Shown: one piece after another, positions 17,290 to 27,300 of the stretch
Layout of the letters: each line of letters starts with the position of its first letter
How positions within the stretch are numbered: position 1 is the stretch's first letter
Assembly: GCA_965248805.1 (NCBI GenBank)
Contig: CBDFKJ010000008.1
Span: 248,001 to 312,000, forward strand
From: CBDFKJ01 sp965248805
Lineage (GTDB): Bacteria > Pseudomonadota > Alphaproteobacteria > UBA6615
DNA length: 64,000 nucleotides
Direction: 5' to 3'
Made by a program: the position numbers and the translations under genes
Notes under the pieces: generated by a model
Databases searched by the model: none
Seen by the model: the letters and a program-made list of their open reading frames with translations, nothing else
What the model was told of the DNA's origin: nothing

Positions 17290-17784
17290 GTGCATCTCAT
17301 CAGCTATGTGGAATCGGAGATCGGCGCGCACTTCGTGCCGCCCACCGACTGGCCCGACGGCGCCTTCACCTGGCTCTGCCAACTCGACGGACGCGACTAT
17401 GCCCGCGTCGCCTCCCTCGACTACGGCGATCAGGCCACCGGCACCGATCTTACGGTCCATGATCTCTCCGAAGAACCCGAATTGGCGGGCCAGCTGGACG
17501 CTCACGCCATCGACCGCATCGAGGCGCGCCGGCTGCGCGCCGAACGCTATGCCCGCGAGATGCCGCTCGGCGATCAGCTCGACGCCATCCTTAAGGCGCT
17601 GAACCAGCTGCGCCTTGCCGGCACCGGGTTGCCCGCCGAGATGGACCGCCTCATCGGCGCCTGGCTCGCGGTCAAGCGTGCCTACCCCAAGCCCGACCTG
17701 CTGCCGGGACCGGAACCGGTGCCCGATTCGGATAAGCCGGACACCGTGCCCGCCCCACGGTTGCCCGACGGCGGCGGGCGCTGA
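17290..17784 (+). CDS. Hypothetical phage protein (tail tip block)
   Basis: This 164-residue protein begins with GTG 17290 and a GGGTAAGGGG leader. The N-terminal half has strands (GAFTWLCQLDGRDYARVASLDYGD). A charged helix follows (IDRIEARRLRAERYAREMPLGDQL) and a Pro/Asp-rich tail (GPEPVPDSDKPDTVPAPRL). Such a helix plus Pro-rich tail resembles chaperone-type accessory proteins that help fold the adjacent fibre. I assign no specific function. Position between the RCC1 protein and the DUF1833 gene supports a link to tail-tip assembly. Confidence 0.5.
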   Translation: MHLISYVESEIGAHFVPPTDWPDGAFTWLCQLDGRDYARVASLDYGDQATGTDLTVHDLSEEPELAGQLDAHAIDRIEARRLRAERYAREMPLGDQLDAILKALNQLRLAGTGLPAEMDRLIGAWLAVKRAYPKPDLLPGPEPVPDSDKPDTVPAPRLPDGGGR

Positions 17785-17785
17785 A

Positions 17786-18328
17786 ATGCCCGATCCGGCG
17801 CTCGAGCAGGCGATCCGCGAGGCCTACGCCTCGGCACCCGCCGACACCGTCATCCTGCACACCCTCGAGCTGCGCCATCCCGCCTTCGTCGACGACGACG
17901 GCGAGCCCACCGCGATCCGGGTGGTGCGCGATCATGCCGATCTCAATGCCCGTCTCGAGACCGACGCTCCGCTCGATGCCGGCCAACGGGTGCGCTTCGT
18001 GGCGCTCGGCTTCGAGCTCGAATTGCCGCCGGTCGACACCGCGCCGGTGCCCGAGATCGCGGTGACGCTCGACAATGTCAGCCGCGAGATCGTCCGCCAC
18101 CTCGATGAAGCGGCGACCAGCCTCGAGCGCATCGAGGTCACCTACCGGCCTTATCTCTCGACCGATCTCGAGGGCCCGCAGATGGACCCGCCGATCACGC
18201 TGACGCTCACCGAAGTCGAGGTCGACGTGTTCCGCGCCACCGGCCGGGCGCGGATGCTCGATATCGGCAACAGGGCCTTCCCGGCCGATCTCTATACCGC
18301 CACGCGGTTCCCCGGCCTCACCCGCTAG
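17786..18328 (+). CDS. DUF1833 family phage protein (gpL position)
   Basis: This 180-residue protein starts at ATG 17786, two bases after the previous stop. It begins LEQAIREAYASAPADTVILHT and LELRHPAFVDDDGEPTAIRVV, hallmarks of DUF1833. The pattern DNVSREIVRHLDEAATSLERIEVTYRPYLS follows. DUF1833 genes regularly precede an NlpC/P60 gene and the J-like tip gene, as here. In that order it occupies the place of lambda gpL, a tail-tip protein. The ATG of the next gene directly follows its stop. Confidence 0.85.
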   Translation: MPDPALEQAIREAYASAPADTVILHTLELRHPAFVDDDGEPTAIRVVRDHADLNARLETDAPLDAGQRVRFVALGFELELPPVDTAPVPEIAVTLDNVSREIVRHLDEAATSLERIEVTYRPYLSTDLEGPQMDPPITLTLTEVEVDVFRATGRARMLDIGNRAFPADLYTATRFPGLTR

Positions 18329-18733
18329 ATGCATTGGGCGGAAGAGCTGATCGGCCGCCCCTGGGAAGCGGGCGGGCGCGGACCGGATGCCTTCGACTGC
18401 TGGGGCCTGGTGCGCTGGTGCTGGGATCGGCACTTCGGCATCGAGGTGCCGGAGATCCCGGTCGATGCCGGGGACCTGCGCGCCGTGCTCGCCGGTTTCC
18501 GCCATCACCCGGAGCGCCGGCGCTGGCAAGCGGTCGAGGTTCCGCGCGAGGGCGATGCGGTGCTGATGCGCCAGTCGCGCCATCCGGTCCATGTCGGGAT
18601 CTGGCTCGCCGTCGACGGCGGCGGCGTGCTGCACGCCGCCCGGGACATCGGTGCGGTGTTCCAGAGCCCGGCCGATCTCGCGACCCACGGCTGGCGCGTC
18701 GAGGGCACCTACCGGTTTATGGGAGATGCGTGA
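18329..18733 (+). CDS. NlpC/P60-like tail tip peptidase (gpK-like)
   Basis: This 134-residue NlpC/P60-like protein has the catalytic Cys in FDCWGLVRWCW (about residue 22) and the His in HPVHVGIWLAV (about residue 86-88). It would cleave peptidoglycan crosslinks or cell-wall peptides during DNA entry, from the tail tip. The start follows the DUF1833 stop directly, and the TGA overlaps the ATG of the J-like gene. It matches the C-terminal domain of lambda gpK, without the N-terminal JAB domain. Confidence 0.85.
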   Translation: MHWAEELIGRPWEAGGRGPDAFDCWGLVRWCWDRHFGIEVPEIPVDAGDLRAVLAGFRHHPERRRWQAVEVPREGDAVLMRQSRHPVHVGIWLAVDGGGVLHAARDIGAVFQSPADLATHGWRVEGTYRFMGDA

Positions 18734-21075
18734 TGCCCGGCACCGTGGTGATGCTGAGGAACCCGTTCCGCCCCGAGCGGGACCGGGACGTGGTGTTGGT
18801 CGCCGAGCCGGTCTCGATCCGCGAATGGCTCGACGCTCGCGGTGTCCAAGAGGCGGGGACGGGCGAAGCCCGGACAGGGACACCACAAGACGACTTCGAG
18901 TGCCCGACGATCTGCTTGCGCAACGCCGAGCCGGTATTGCGCGAGCGCTGGGACGAGACGCTCATTGTGGACGGCGATCTCGTCGTGTTCGTGCCGCTAC
19001 CCCAGGGCGGCGGGGGCGGCAAGAACCCGCTCCGGACCATCCTCATGCTGGCCGTCATGGTCGTCGCTCCCTATCTCGGCGGCGTCATCGCCGGTGCCCT
19101 GGGCGTCACCTCGACCATCGGCATCTCACTGATCACGGCGGGCGTCGGGCTGCTGGGCGCGACCCTGGTCAATGTCCTGCTGCCGCCGCCCAAGCCGGCG
19201 CTCTCCGGGTTCGGCAACGCGCCGGCGCCGAGCCCGACCTATTCGCTGCAGGCCCACGGCAACCAGGCGAGGCTGCTGCAGCCGATCCCGGTGATCTACG
19301 GCCGCCACCGGGTTTTTCCGGACCTCGCCGCCGCGCCTTGGACCGAGTACGCCGACAACGACCAGTATCTGCACCAGCTGCATTGCATCGGCCAAGGCGC
19401 ATACGACCTCGAGCAGGTCCGCATCGAGGACACGCCGATCGCTTCTTTCGAGGAGGTCGAGACCGAGTTCGTGCCGCCCGGCGGCAGCGTCACCCTGTTC
19501 GAGGCCGACGTGGTGACCGCACCCGAGGTCGCCGGCCAGGAGCTGATCGGCGCCAACCAGCGCGATGCGGGCGAGGACGGCTGGGTCGGTCCCTTCACCG
19601 CCAATCCGGCCGGGACCCAGGCCACGGAAATCGGTATCGATGTGGTGATGCCGCGCGGCCTCTATTACGCCAACGATGACGGCAGTCTCGGCAACCGCAC
19701 CGTCGCGTGGAAGATCGAGGCACGCGCCATCGACGACGAGGGTGCCGCCGCCGGCGATTGGACGGAGCTTGCATCCGTGAGCGTGACCAAGGCGACCAAC
19801 ACGCCGCAACGCAGGAGCTACCGCTACATGGTTGACGCCGGGCGCTACGAGGTGCGCGCCCGGCGCACCAACGACAAGAGCGGCGACGCGCGCGCCGGGC
19901 ACGAGATCCGCTGGGGCGGTCTCAAGGCGTTTCTGGAGGATGTGCCCGCGTTCGGCGACGTCACCCTGCTCGCCGTCAAGATGCGCGCCACCGACAATCT
20001 CTCCCACCGCTCGGCCCGGCTCGTCAACGTCATTGTCACCCGCAAGCTACCGGTCTGGGATCCCGAGGTCGGCTGGTCCGCGCCTCGAGCCACGCGCTCG
20101 CTCGCCTCGGCCTTCGCCGATGCCGCCAGGGCGGCCTACGGCGCCAGGCTCGACGACGCCCGCATCGATCTCGCGGCACTCCATACTCTCGACCAGATTT
20201 GGCAGACCCGGGGCGACCGCTTCGATGCGGTGTTCGATCAGGGTCTCACCGTGTGGGAGGCGCTCACCCGCATCGCCCGCTGCGGCCGGGCGCTTCCCTT
20301 CCTGCAGGGCGGGACCTTGCGGATCGCCCGCGACGCGCCACGAACCCTGCCGGTCGCTCTGTTCGGCCCCCGCAACATCGTCAAGGGCAGCTTTCGGGTC
20401 CAGTATGTCATGCCGGGCGAGGACACGGCCGATGCCGTGACCGTGACGTATTACTCCGAGCGCACCTGGGCGCCCGACGAGATCACGGCAAGCCTGCCGG
20501 ACAGCACCGCCGAGGCCACCGACAAGCCGGCCAAGGTCGAGTTGTTCGGCTGCACCGGCGCGGACCAGGCTGAGCGCGAAGGCCTCTACATGGCGGCCGC
20601 CAACCGCTATCGGCGGCGCATCGTCACCTTCCGCACCGAGCTCGAGGGGCTGATCCCGACCTACGGCGATCTGGTCGCCATCACCCATGACGTGCCCCGC
20701 TGGGGCCAGGGCGGCGAGGTGGTCGCGGCTGAGGGCCGCACGCTCACCCTGAGTGAGCCGCAGGAATGGGCGGTGGGGGAGGATATGGTCGGGCCGCCCG
20801 ATTACTACCTCGCCCTCCGCCGACGCGACGGGAGCCTGAGCGGCCCGTGGCCGGTCTCGCCCGGCGGTGATGACCGATCCGTCGTGCTGAGCGAGGACCT
20901 CGACTTCACCCCCTACACCGGGGCGGACGAGGAGCGCACTCACTTCGCCTTCGGCCCCGGCGAGGCCTGGGGTCTCCGCGCCCGGGTGCTGGCCGTCCGG
21001 CCGCGCGGCGAGCAGGTCGAGATCACCGCCGTCGGCGAGGACGTGCGCGTGCACGAGGCCGACCGCGCCGCCTGA
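18733..21075 (+). CDS. Host specificity / tail tip protein (gpJ-like)
   Basis: This 780-residue protein begins MPGTVVMLRNPFRPERDRDVV, with a short gpI-like leader containing two hydrophobic segments (about 100-150: TILMLAVMVVAPYLGGVIAG and ISLITAGVGLLGATLVNVLL). The J signature LLQPIPVIYGRHRVFPDLAAAPW follows, then a central ring domain (LHCIGQGAYDLEQVRIEDTPI). In lambda these functions are split between I and J. Here they are fused, as in many alphaproteobacterial phages. It is shorter than lambda J (1132 residues), so the receptor-binding part may lie in other proteins such as the RCC1 protein. The ATG overlaps the previous stop. Confidence 0.88.
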   Translation: MPGTVVMLRNPFRPERDRDVVLVAEPVSIREWLDARGVQEAGTGEARTGTPQDDFECPTICLRNAEPVLRERWDETLIVDGDLVVFVPLPQGGGGGKNPLRTILMLAVMVVAPYLGGVIAGALGVTSTIGISLITAGVGLLGATLVNVLLPPPKPALSGFGNAPAPSPTYSLQAHGNQARLLQPIPVIYGRHRVFPDLAAAPWTEYADNDQYLHQLHCIGQGAYDLEQVRIEDTPIASFEEVETEFVPPGGSVTLFEADVVTAPEVAGQELIGANQRDAGEDGWVGPFTANPAGTQATEIGIDVVMPRGLYYANDDGSLGNRTVAWKIEARAIDDEGAAAGDWTELASVSVTKATNTPQRRSYRYMVDAGRYEVRARRTNDKSGDARAGHEIRWGGLKAFLEDVPAFGDVTLLAVKMRATDNLSHRSARLVNVIVTRKLPVWDPEVGWSAPRATRSLASAFADAARAAYGARLDDARIDLAALHTLDQIWQTRGDRFDAVFDQGLTVWEALTRIARCGRALPFLQGGTLRIARDAPRTLPVALFGPRNIVKGSFRVQYVMPGEDTADAVTVTYYSERTWAPDEITASLPDSTAEATDKPAKVELFGCTGADQAEREGLYMAAANRYRRRIVTFRTELEGLIPTYGDLVAITHDVPRWGQGGEVVAAEGRTLTLSEPQEWAVGEDMVGPPDYYLALRRRDGSLSGPWPVSPGGDDRSVVLSEDLDFTPYTGADEERTHFAFGPGEAWGLRARVLAVRPRGEQVEITAVGEDVRVHEADRAA

Positions 21076-21167
21076 ACGCCACGAAGTCCAACAGAACACC
21101 CGCCGTGATCTTCCATCCTCCGGGACGGTTGGTTTGTCGTGGCGGTGCAGCTATCGGAGACACGCCC

Positions 21168-21392
21168 GTGAACGAAACCCATCTCATCGAGATCGAGCGC
21201 GTGCGCTCGGAAGCGGCGGCGCATCTCGCCGAGCACGAGATCGCCTGCGAGCGGCGCTACGGCGAGCTCCAGGCGCAGCTCACCAAGATCGAGGCGCTCC
21301 ACAACCGTAACACGCGCCTCCTCTACATCCTGCTTGGCGGCATGCTCGCCGTCGCTACCCGCGCGTTTTGGCCGGCGCTGTTCGGCGGCTGA
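21168..21392 (+). CDS. Small membrane protein before holin (coiled coil plus TM)
   Basis: A GTG start at 21168 with GGAG eight bases upstream gives 74 residues. The protein has a charged helix (HLIEIERVRSEAAAHLAEHE), a second helix (GELQAQLTKIEALHNRN) and one transmembrane segment (LLYILLGGMLAVATRAFW) near the C terminus. Lysis cassettes often have such small membrane proteins next to the holin, as pinholins, antiholins or spanin-like proteins. The function is inferred. An in-frame start at 21105 would add an unlikely leader. Confidence 0.5.
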   Translation: MNETHLIEIERVRSEAAAHLAEHEIACERRYGELQAQLTKIEALHNRNTRLLYILLGGMLAVATRAFWPALFGG

Positions 21393-21514
21393 GCGCCCGA
21401 GCGGTCGTCCCGCGCCGCGCCTCCCCCACACCAATAACACCAGCCTTTACGGACGCCGCTGCCCCGCGTGCCGGCGGGCGGATCGTTCCCACGCTCTACC
21501 ATTTGAGATTTGTC

Positions 21515-21979
21515 ATGCTGACCCTGCTCGGCAGTCTGCTGGGATTCGCCACCAGCGCTATTCCCGACATCATGGCCCTGTTCCGCGAGCGCGCGGACCG
21601 CAAGCACGAGCTTGCGGTCCTCGACCGCCAGATGGAGCAGATGCGCCTCGGCCACACCCAGCGCCTCGAGGAAATCGAGGTCAACGCGGACATCGCCGAA
21701 TCCAAGGCTCTCTACCGGCACGATGCGGCGCTGGGCGGCAGCAGCCGATGGGTGGACGGACTGCGGGCCTCGGTGCGCCCGCTCATCACCTATGCCTTCT
21801 TCCTCCTGTTCGCGTCCGTCAAGGGCTCCGGCCTCTATCTCCTGATCGTGGTCGAGGGTCTGCTCATCGCCGAGGCCCTGCCGCGAATCTGGGACGCCGA
21901 GACCCAGGCGCTGTTCGCCGCGGTGATGAGCTTCTGGTTCGGCAATCGGACGCTGTCCAAGCTCCGCGAGCGGCGCTGA
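21515..21979 (+). CDS. Holin-like membrane protein
   Basis: This 154-residue protein starts at ATG 21515. It begins with a hydrophobic helix (LTLLGSLLGFATSAIPDIMAL), then a long charged helix (ERADRKHELAVLDRQMEQMR). Two further membrane segments follow (ITYAFFLLFASV, LYLLIVVEGLLIAEAL), and the C terminus is basic (GNRTLSKLRERR). This three-TM plus amphipathic helix plan is typical of holins of siphoviral prophages. It precedes the endolysin gene by 4 bases. The assignment rests on topology and context. Confidence 0.65.
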   Translation: MLTLLGSLLGFATSAIPDIMALFRERADRKHELAVLDRQMEQMRLGHTQRLEEIEVNADIAESKALYRHDAALGGSSRWVDGLRASVRPLITYAFFLLFASVKGSGLYLLIVVEGLLIAEALPRIWDAETQALFAAVMSFWFGNRTLSKLRERR

Positions 21980-21983
21980 CGTC

Positions 21984-22433
21984 ATGCGCCATCTCACTGA
22001 TGAGGGGCTTGCGCTGATCAAGCGCTTCGAGGGGTTCGCGCCCGAGATCTATGTCTGCCCCGGCGGCTGGCCGACCATCGGCTACGGCCATGTCGTGCGC
22101 GACCATGAGCGCAAGCGGTTCGCGGGCGGCATCGACGAGGCGACCGCCGAGGAGTTGCTACGCCGGGATGTCGAGACCGCCGAGCGCGCGGTGCTGCGGC
22201 TGATCCGGGTGCCGCTTGCGGACAGCCGGTTCGACGCGCTCGGCTCGTTCGCCTTCAACCTCGGCGCCGGCGCGCTGCAGCGCTCCACGCTAAGGCGTAA
22301 GGCCAACCGCGAGGAGCATGACGCGGTGCCCGGAGAGTTCGGGCGTTGGGTTTGGGCCGGCGGGCGCAAGCTGAAGGGGCTCATCCGGCGACGGGAGGCA
22401 GAGGCTGGCTTCTATGCGGAGGGCCCGCACTAG
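21984..22433 (+). CDS. Endolysin, GH24 lysozyme family
   Basis: This 149-residue lysozyme of the lambdoid P21/T4 type degrades peptidoglycan. The N terminus (LTDEGLALIKRFEGF) carries the catalytic Glu at about residue 16. PTIGYGHVV gives the Asp/Thr-like region, and ATAEELLRRDVETAERAV and SFAFNLGAGAL are also present. No signal-arrest segment is visible at the N terminus, so release probably depends on the holin upstream. It is the last recognisable gene of the prophage, since the following genes are AT-richer or IS scars. A few bases after the stop the composition changes. Confidence 0.92.
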   Translation: MRHLTDEGLALIKRFEGFAPEIYVCPGGWPTIGYGHVVRDHERKRFAGGIDEATAEELLRRDVETAERAVLRLIRVPLADSRFDALGSFAFNLGAGALQRSTLRRKANREEHDAVPGEFGRWVWAGGRKLKGLIRRREAEAGFYAEGPH

Positions 22434-22503
22434 ACGAGTCCGCTTGGCGCAGGCAATCCACGCACGGGTAGGCCTGCCGCCGTCTTGTCGATACAGTTTG
22501 GCG

Positions 22504-23085
22504 ATGAATGAAGACGAGGAGGAGCGAATATTGTTGGCCCATCGGATAAAGCAGGACCTCCCCAACATTCCTGAGGATGTGGTTGATACTTGGCTCGCGC
22601 CATTAGCGACCGATCCCTCCTACGGTTGGCCGCCAACAATGGATACGTCGTCCAATTGGAGATACGTCCTATTGCGACAAGATTTAGACTACTGGACAAA
22701 TACGACGTGGCGGCTCACGGAACGAACTCTCAATGCGACAGAACTAAATCCACAAAGCAAACATGCCGCCCTTTGCATTTGTGATTCTAATGTAAATGGG
22801 ATGAAGAACGAATTTAGTAGTATAGAAAATTCAGAAGAACGGTTCAGTTCCATTCTTCAGCATCTGGCGTCTTCTGGCATCATACCTCGTCCGATAGTTA
22901 TGTCAGAGACATCCGACGGGCTATATACGATTGATGGGAACCACCGTGTAAGCGCTCTATTCTGGCTCCGAGACTGTTGGCGGGATGCCGCATCACGTCG
23001 CACTCTAGAGGAAAAGGGAGCCGTTGAACCCCAAACGATGCAACCGGTGTGGATTTGCTCTCCGCCATCATCCACGATTCTCTAA
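22504..23085 (+). CDS. ParB/sulfiredoxin-fold-like hypothetical protein
   Basis: This 193-residue acidic protein begins at ATG 22504 (MNEDEEERILLAHRI). Near residues 140-155 it has TIDGNHRVSALFWL. This is close to the GDGNHR-type nucleotide-binding motif of the ParB/Srx fold (ParB-like nuclease, DndB and related proteins). Its base composition is clearly AT-richer than the prophage, so it was likely transferred. It follows the endolysin as a morphologically separate cargo gene and might be a moron or defence-type gene. I do not assign a function beyond fold similarity, which rests on one motif. Confidence 0.5.
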   Translation: MNEDEEERILLAHRIKQDLPNIPEDVVDTWLAPLATDPSYGWPPTMDTSSNWRYVLLRQDLDYWTNTTWRLTERTLNATELNPQSKHAALCICDSNVNGMKNEFSSIENSEERFSSILQHLASSGIIPRPIVMSETSDGLYTIDGNHRVSALFWLRDCWRDAASRRTLEEKGAVEPQTMQPVWICSPPSSTIL

Positions 23086-23089
23086 CGTA

Positions 23090-23256
23090 GGATGAGCGGG
23101 CGCGCCGCGGTTCCGGATGCTCGGCTCGTCGCCACGACACACCCCCGCCTCGACGAGGATGGCCACCCATCGGCCGCCCTCGCGATCGACCCTATGTCGG
23201 CCGACCTGGTGGGCCCCGAACGGGAGGGTGCGTTCGACCAACGAAGGAGAGCGTCC
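23090..23256 (+). other. IS110 5' non-coding end (possible bridge RNA region)
   Basis: The ~165 bases before the IS110 transposase start stay open in frame but have no plausible protein sequence and no ribosome binding site for a longer start. In IS110-group elements this left end encodes the bridge RNA that pairs with target and donor. The segment is GC-rich and could fold. I did not compute a structure. The element is broken downstream, so any RNA would be orphaned. Confidence 0.3.
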
Positions 23257-23745
23257 GTGGAACACGTTACCATCATCGGCATCGATATCTCAAAGAGAAG
23301 CTTCCAACTTCATGGGGCGACGGCCGAAGGCAAGCCGGTTTATCGCAAGAAGCTTTCGCGGGGCAAGTTTCTCTCTTTCCTCGCCGAAGTGTCGCCATGC
23401 GTGATTGTGATGGAGACCTGCGGTGGCGCTCATTTCTGGGGGCGGCAGATCATCGCTCTTGGCCACGAATGCAAGTTGATCCTGCCGATCTATGTGAAGC
23501 CGTTCCTCAAGCGACAGAAAAACGATACCAACGACGCCGAGGCGATCGTCGAGGCGGCGCAGCGCCCGACGATGCGGTTCGTGGAGGTCAAGTTGGAGGA
23601 AGCGCAGGCGGACGCGATGCTGTTCCGCACGCGCGAGCTTCTTGTGCGCCAGCGCACGCAGACGATCAACTCGATTCGGGGCCAACTCGCGGAATTCGGC
23701 GTGATCGCGGTTCAGGGTGTCGCGAGCATCACGGTGCTGCAGCAG
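23257..23745 (+). pseudogene. IS110-family transposase, N-terminal part only
   Basis: A GTG at 23257 (GGAGAG upstream) opens a frame with the RuvC-like DEDD domain of IS110. IGIDISKRSFQLHG carries the first Asp, VIVMETCGGAHFWG the Glu, and KNDTNDAEAIVEAA the last two Asp. After about residue 163 (ASITVLQQGG) the frame fuses at an eight-G run to sequence from an IS3 orfA. The C-terminal transposase_20 domain with the catalytic Ser is missing, so it cannot transpose itself. The break at a G-run suggests slippage or deletion-fusion of two IS elements. Confidence 0.85.
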
Positions 23746-23754
23746 GGGGGGGCA

Positions 23755-24165
23755 GAGGTGTATCGGAACAGAGTTACTACCGCTGGCGTCGTGAGTATGG
23801 CGGCCCGAAGTTTGACCAGGCCCGTCGTCTGAAGGAGCTGGAGCGGGAGAATGGCCACTTGAAGCGAGCCGTGGCCGACCTGACACTGGAGCAGCTGGTC
23901 CTCAAGGAGGCGGCCGAGGGAAACTTCTAAGCCCCGAGCGCCGCCGGCAGTGTGTGGTCCATGTGCGTCAGAGGTTCGGTCTTGCGGAGCGCCGAGCTTG
24001 TCGCTACCTGGGGCAACCCAGATCGACCCAACGCCGCAAGCTGGTGATGCCCGATGACAAGAGGCCTTGACGGCAGCGATTGTGCGTCTGGCTCGTCAGT
24101 ATGGCCGTTACGGCTATCGTCGGATCACGGCGTTGCTGAAGGCCGAGGGTTGGATCGTCAACCAA
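23755..24165 (+). pseudogene. IS3-family orfA/orfB remnant (frameshifted, truncated)
   Basis: The orfA C terminus is clear: VSEQSYYRWRREYGGPKFDQ, then LKELERENGHLKRAVADL and ILKEAAEGNF-like end (LVLKEAAEGNF, stop at 23930). The orfB start follows (LSPERRRQCVVHVRQRFG, RACRYLGQPRSTQRRKL). A frame change near 24060 leads to LARQYGRYGYRRITALLK. Homology stops near 24165. The orfA N terminus is lost at the junction with IS110 and the DDE core is lost at the right. This is a dead double scar. Confidence 0.85.
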
Positions 24166-24312
24166 AGCATCCGAGCGAGATCGTATGTCTTGAGGATCAC
24201 ATCTCCAGGACAGCGAAGGGAACAGAAAAAACCAACCAAGCAGTTCTGCAGAATATTTGGATTACCTCTATATTTTGACTTTTCAGCACCCAAGGTCATC
24301 ACTGAGAACCAC

Positions 24313-27300
24313 TCAAATTGATGTTGATCTTGAAAATCTTATATTGAATTCTCGGATATCATCAAAAAACTCTTCCGACAGTTCAGCTACATTTCTTGAC
24401 AAGACATCGTCTATGTCTCTTATCTCCCGTGAACAGGCAGGAAGATAAAAATTCCCAATTCTTCCTACGTTCTCTTTATATACATAGTGCCTACATAGCT
24501 CCTGGCGCAGAGCTTCTCCAAATCCGGACACTTCGCTTCTTGCCGCTTGCGTAAAACTTTCAGTTGATAGCGGGAAGCGTAACAGTAGCCATTTCTTTAG
24601 GTTGAAACCATCAGATGCAATAGCCCACCACCAATATCCGAGGGAGCTACATAGAAACGCAAAGACAATATCTGCCGTTTCTTCGTCATCAAACTGAAAC
24701 CCGATTGTTCGTGCTGGTAGGGATGGTTTTCCATCGCTAGTGACCGTCTCAGGTATTTCCCTCCACGCTGGAAACCAGTTGTACGCTGTCCCGCCAACAA
24801 ATACACACCGATCCGGAAAGTCAGGTGCAGAAGAAGCGAGGCGAGAATAACTAATGGGGTTTGTTAAGTCTAGGGCGAGGGTACGCCCAGTTGCTAATAA
24901 ATCCCTGAGAGTTCTCGCTTGTATTTCCGAGGCGACCTTTGGTATGCCGACTTCAATATTTGATGAAAAACCGGCATAAGAGAGAGTCGCAAACAAATGA
25001 TGACGTGCTTCAGCCTCCCATCGATGGAGTTGAGTTGTGTGGCCACACCAGGAGGCGAGCGTCTGGTGTCGCGACAAGATCGATACAGTGCACCTTGTCC
25101 GCACGTCATTGCCAAACAACGCGCTGGGTATGCGATCAAAACTTGACCACCACCAGTCTCCGCGTTCTTTGGACAAATGATTCCGAAGCAAGTTGAAGGG
25201 CCGCTTCGTCGAGAACGTTAGCGACAATGGAAGAATCATTCCGAACTTACCAAACTCGGACAGAAGCTCTTCGCTTCGCTCAACCACCAAGACGTAAACG
25301 TCTTCATCTCTACTCCATCTCTCAAGTGCCGTCTCAAAATTGTCCACCAACATAGCTCTGCTAAAGGACTGAGGTATTTCAATGTATGGCGGATTCCCAA
25401 CTATGATGTCGAACCCACCACCATGCATAATCCCGTAGAATTCAACAAACCAATGGAAAGGTTGGTGGTTGCTGCGCCATCGCTCGAACGCCAGGTTTTC
25501 ATCAGGCTTCACGCCGTATTGTCTGGCCAAGTAGCGATCCAACTCCTCGCGCAAACCATCCAAGCGTTCGCGAAGTCCCAATTTTGCGTTAGAAAACGCG
25601 CTTGCATCCATCCCATGGTTGGTCTGCATCTGGCGGAATAGGCGGAATGCGCGGTCGGCAATTTCCGCGCGTTCCTCGATTTCGGGCAGCGCCAACTGCT
25701 TGACCATGTCGGCGCCTAACGCTCGTTTTACCTCATCTAGGGATGCAAAGCCGACGAGCGTGTTGCCGGCGCGAATATTAAAATCGATGTCCGGCAAAGG
25801 TTCGATGTGGTCGTAGCTATCGAGCTGCGCAACCAACTTTAGGAACAATCGCAGTTTGCAGATCTCCACAGCCTCTGCCATGATGTCAACGCCGTAGAGA
25901 TTGCTGATCACGATCGATTTCAGAATGAAGTATCTTTCGCTTGCATGTGCATTGACGCGCTCGAGGACCTTGCGAAAATCGTTCATGGTTTGTGAATGAT
26001 GCTTGCGGCCCGATCGCTCCAAATCGTCAAGGAATCCGCGCATTGCTTCCAGGCAAGCAACATAGAGCGGCTCCAGAATATTGAGAGCGGCAAAAAGGAA
26101 AGCGCCGGAGCCGCAGGTCGGATCCAAGATGGAAACTACGTTGATGGCTTTCCAGAAGGCGCGAACGAGTTCCGGCCCCTCGCTCTGCGCGATAACGTCT
26201 TGTGCGAACTTTTCAATGTCCAGGTTGTAGGTGACGAGGTCACTGATTGAAACAACTTTGCCGCGGGCAAGTTTGGCGCAAATGCTGTCGTAGCATTGCC
26301 GGCGAGCAATGTGCTCACGCCAGGTTTCCGTAGGTAAAGCGTACTCGGCCCTAGCAGGACTGTTCCAGCCTTCGCGCTGCGACACATCCGTTACGCCCGT
26401 AACGATCTCGGGCGGCAGATCTCGCGTATTCTCCAGCTCCTCTTTGCGGTGGATGTCATAGGTGATTCCGTGCCTTATGGCATCGTAGAAATACCGGTCG
26501 GGATTGTCCTGTAGGAGACGCCAAACACCGCCATCCGGTTTGAACGCAATTGGGCATTCTTTCATCGCCTGTTCGAACAGGAACGGAATGACTGTGTTGC
26601 GGCTGATATACCCCGTTATGTCCTCCTTGGTGTAGTAGGCACCCATCTGCTTCTGGTTGATGTATTTTTCGAAGATGTAGCCGAGGACATCGGGGTTGAT
26701 CTCGTTGTCGTTATGAAGCGGCCGATCGTCGAGATGCCACTGATAGGCGTCGAAAAAAGAGAAGATTCTCTGGAATGCTTCGTCGGGGATATGTATCCCC
26801 GGGTTTTCCCGCTCCAAGTCATGCACGTCGAACAGGCCACCGTTGAGGTACGGGACTCGGCCGAGTAGGGCAGCCAGTTCAGGCGAGCGATCAGCCTCGG
26901 GTTGGCCCAGTCCCTCATGGAACAACCTCAGCAGAAACAGCCGGTAGAAGCGGAGGAACTTGTCGCTTCCTTGCTCCCTCTGCATCCATTCGAGGCGATG
27001 CCGAAGATAGTCCGGGTCGCCGTCTAGGAAGCCTCGCTTCTGGATGAAGTAGATGAACATCATCCGGTTCAGCATCAAAGACGCGTACCATTCGCGGTCG
27101 GCTAGGCCTTCGATCCCCTCAATAAAGCCAAGGAAGGCGTCATGCTCTTTCTTGAAGCGGTCGTAGAACCTTTTGGTAACCCGCTCGACATCGAAGGCTG
27201 CGCGCACTCGACCGGAAACATCGACGATCGTAAGATCATCCTCTTCATCCAGCGTGAAGACCAAATGCTCCAGGCGTTGAATTAACGACTCGCCCGGCTG

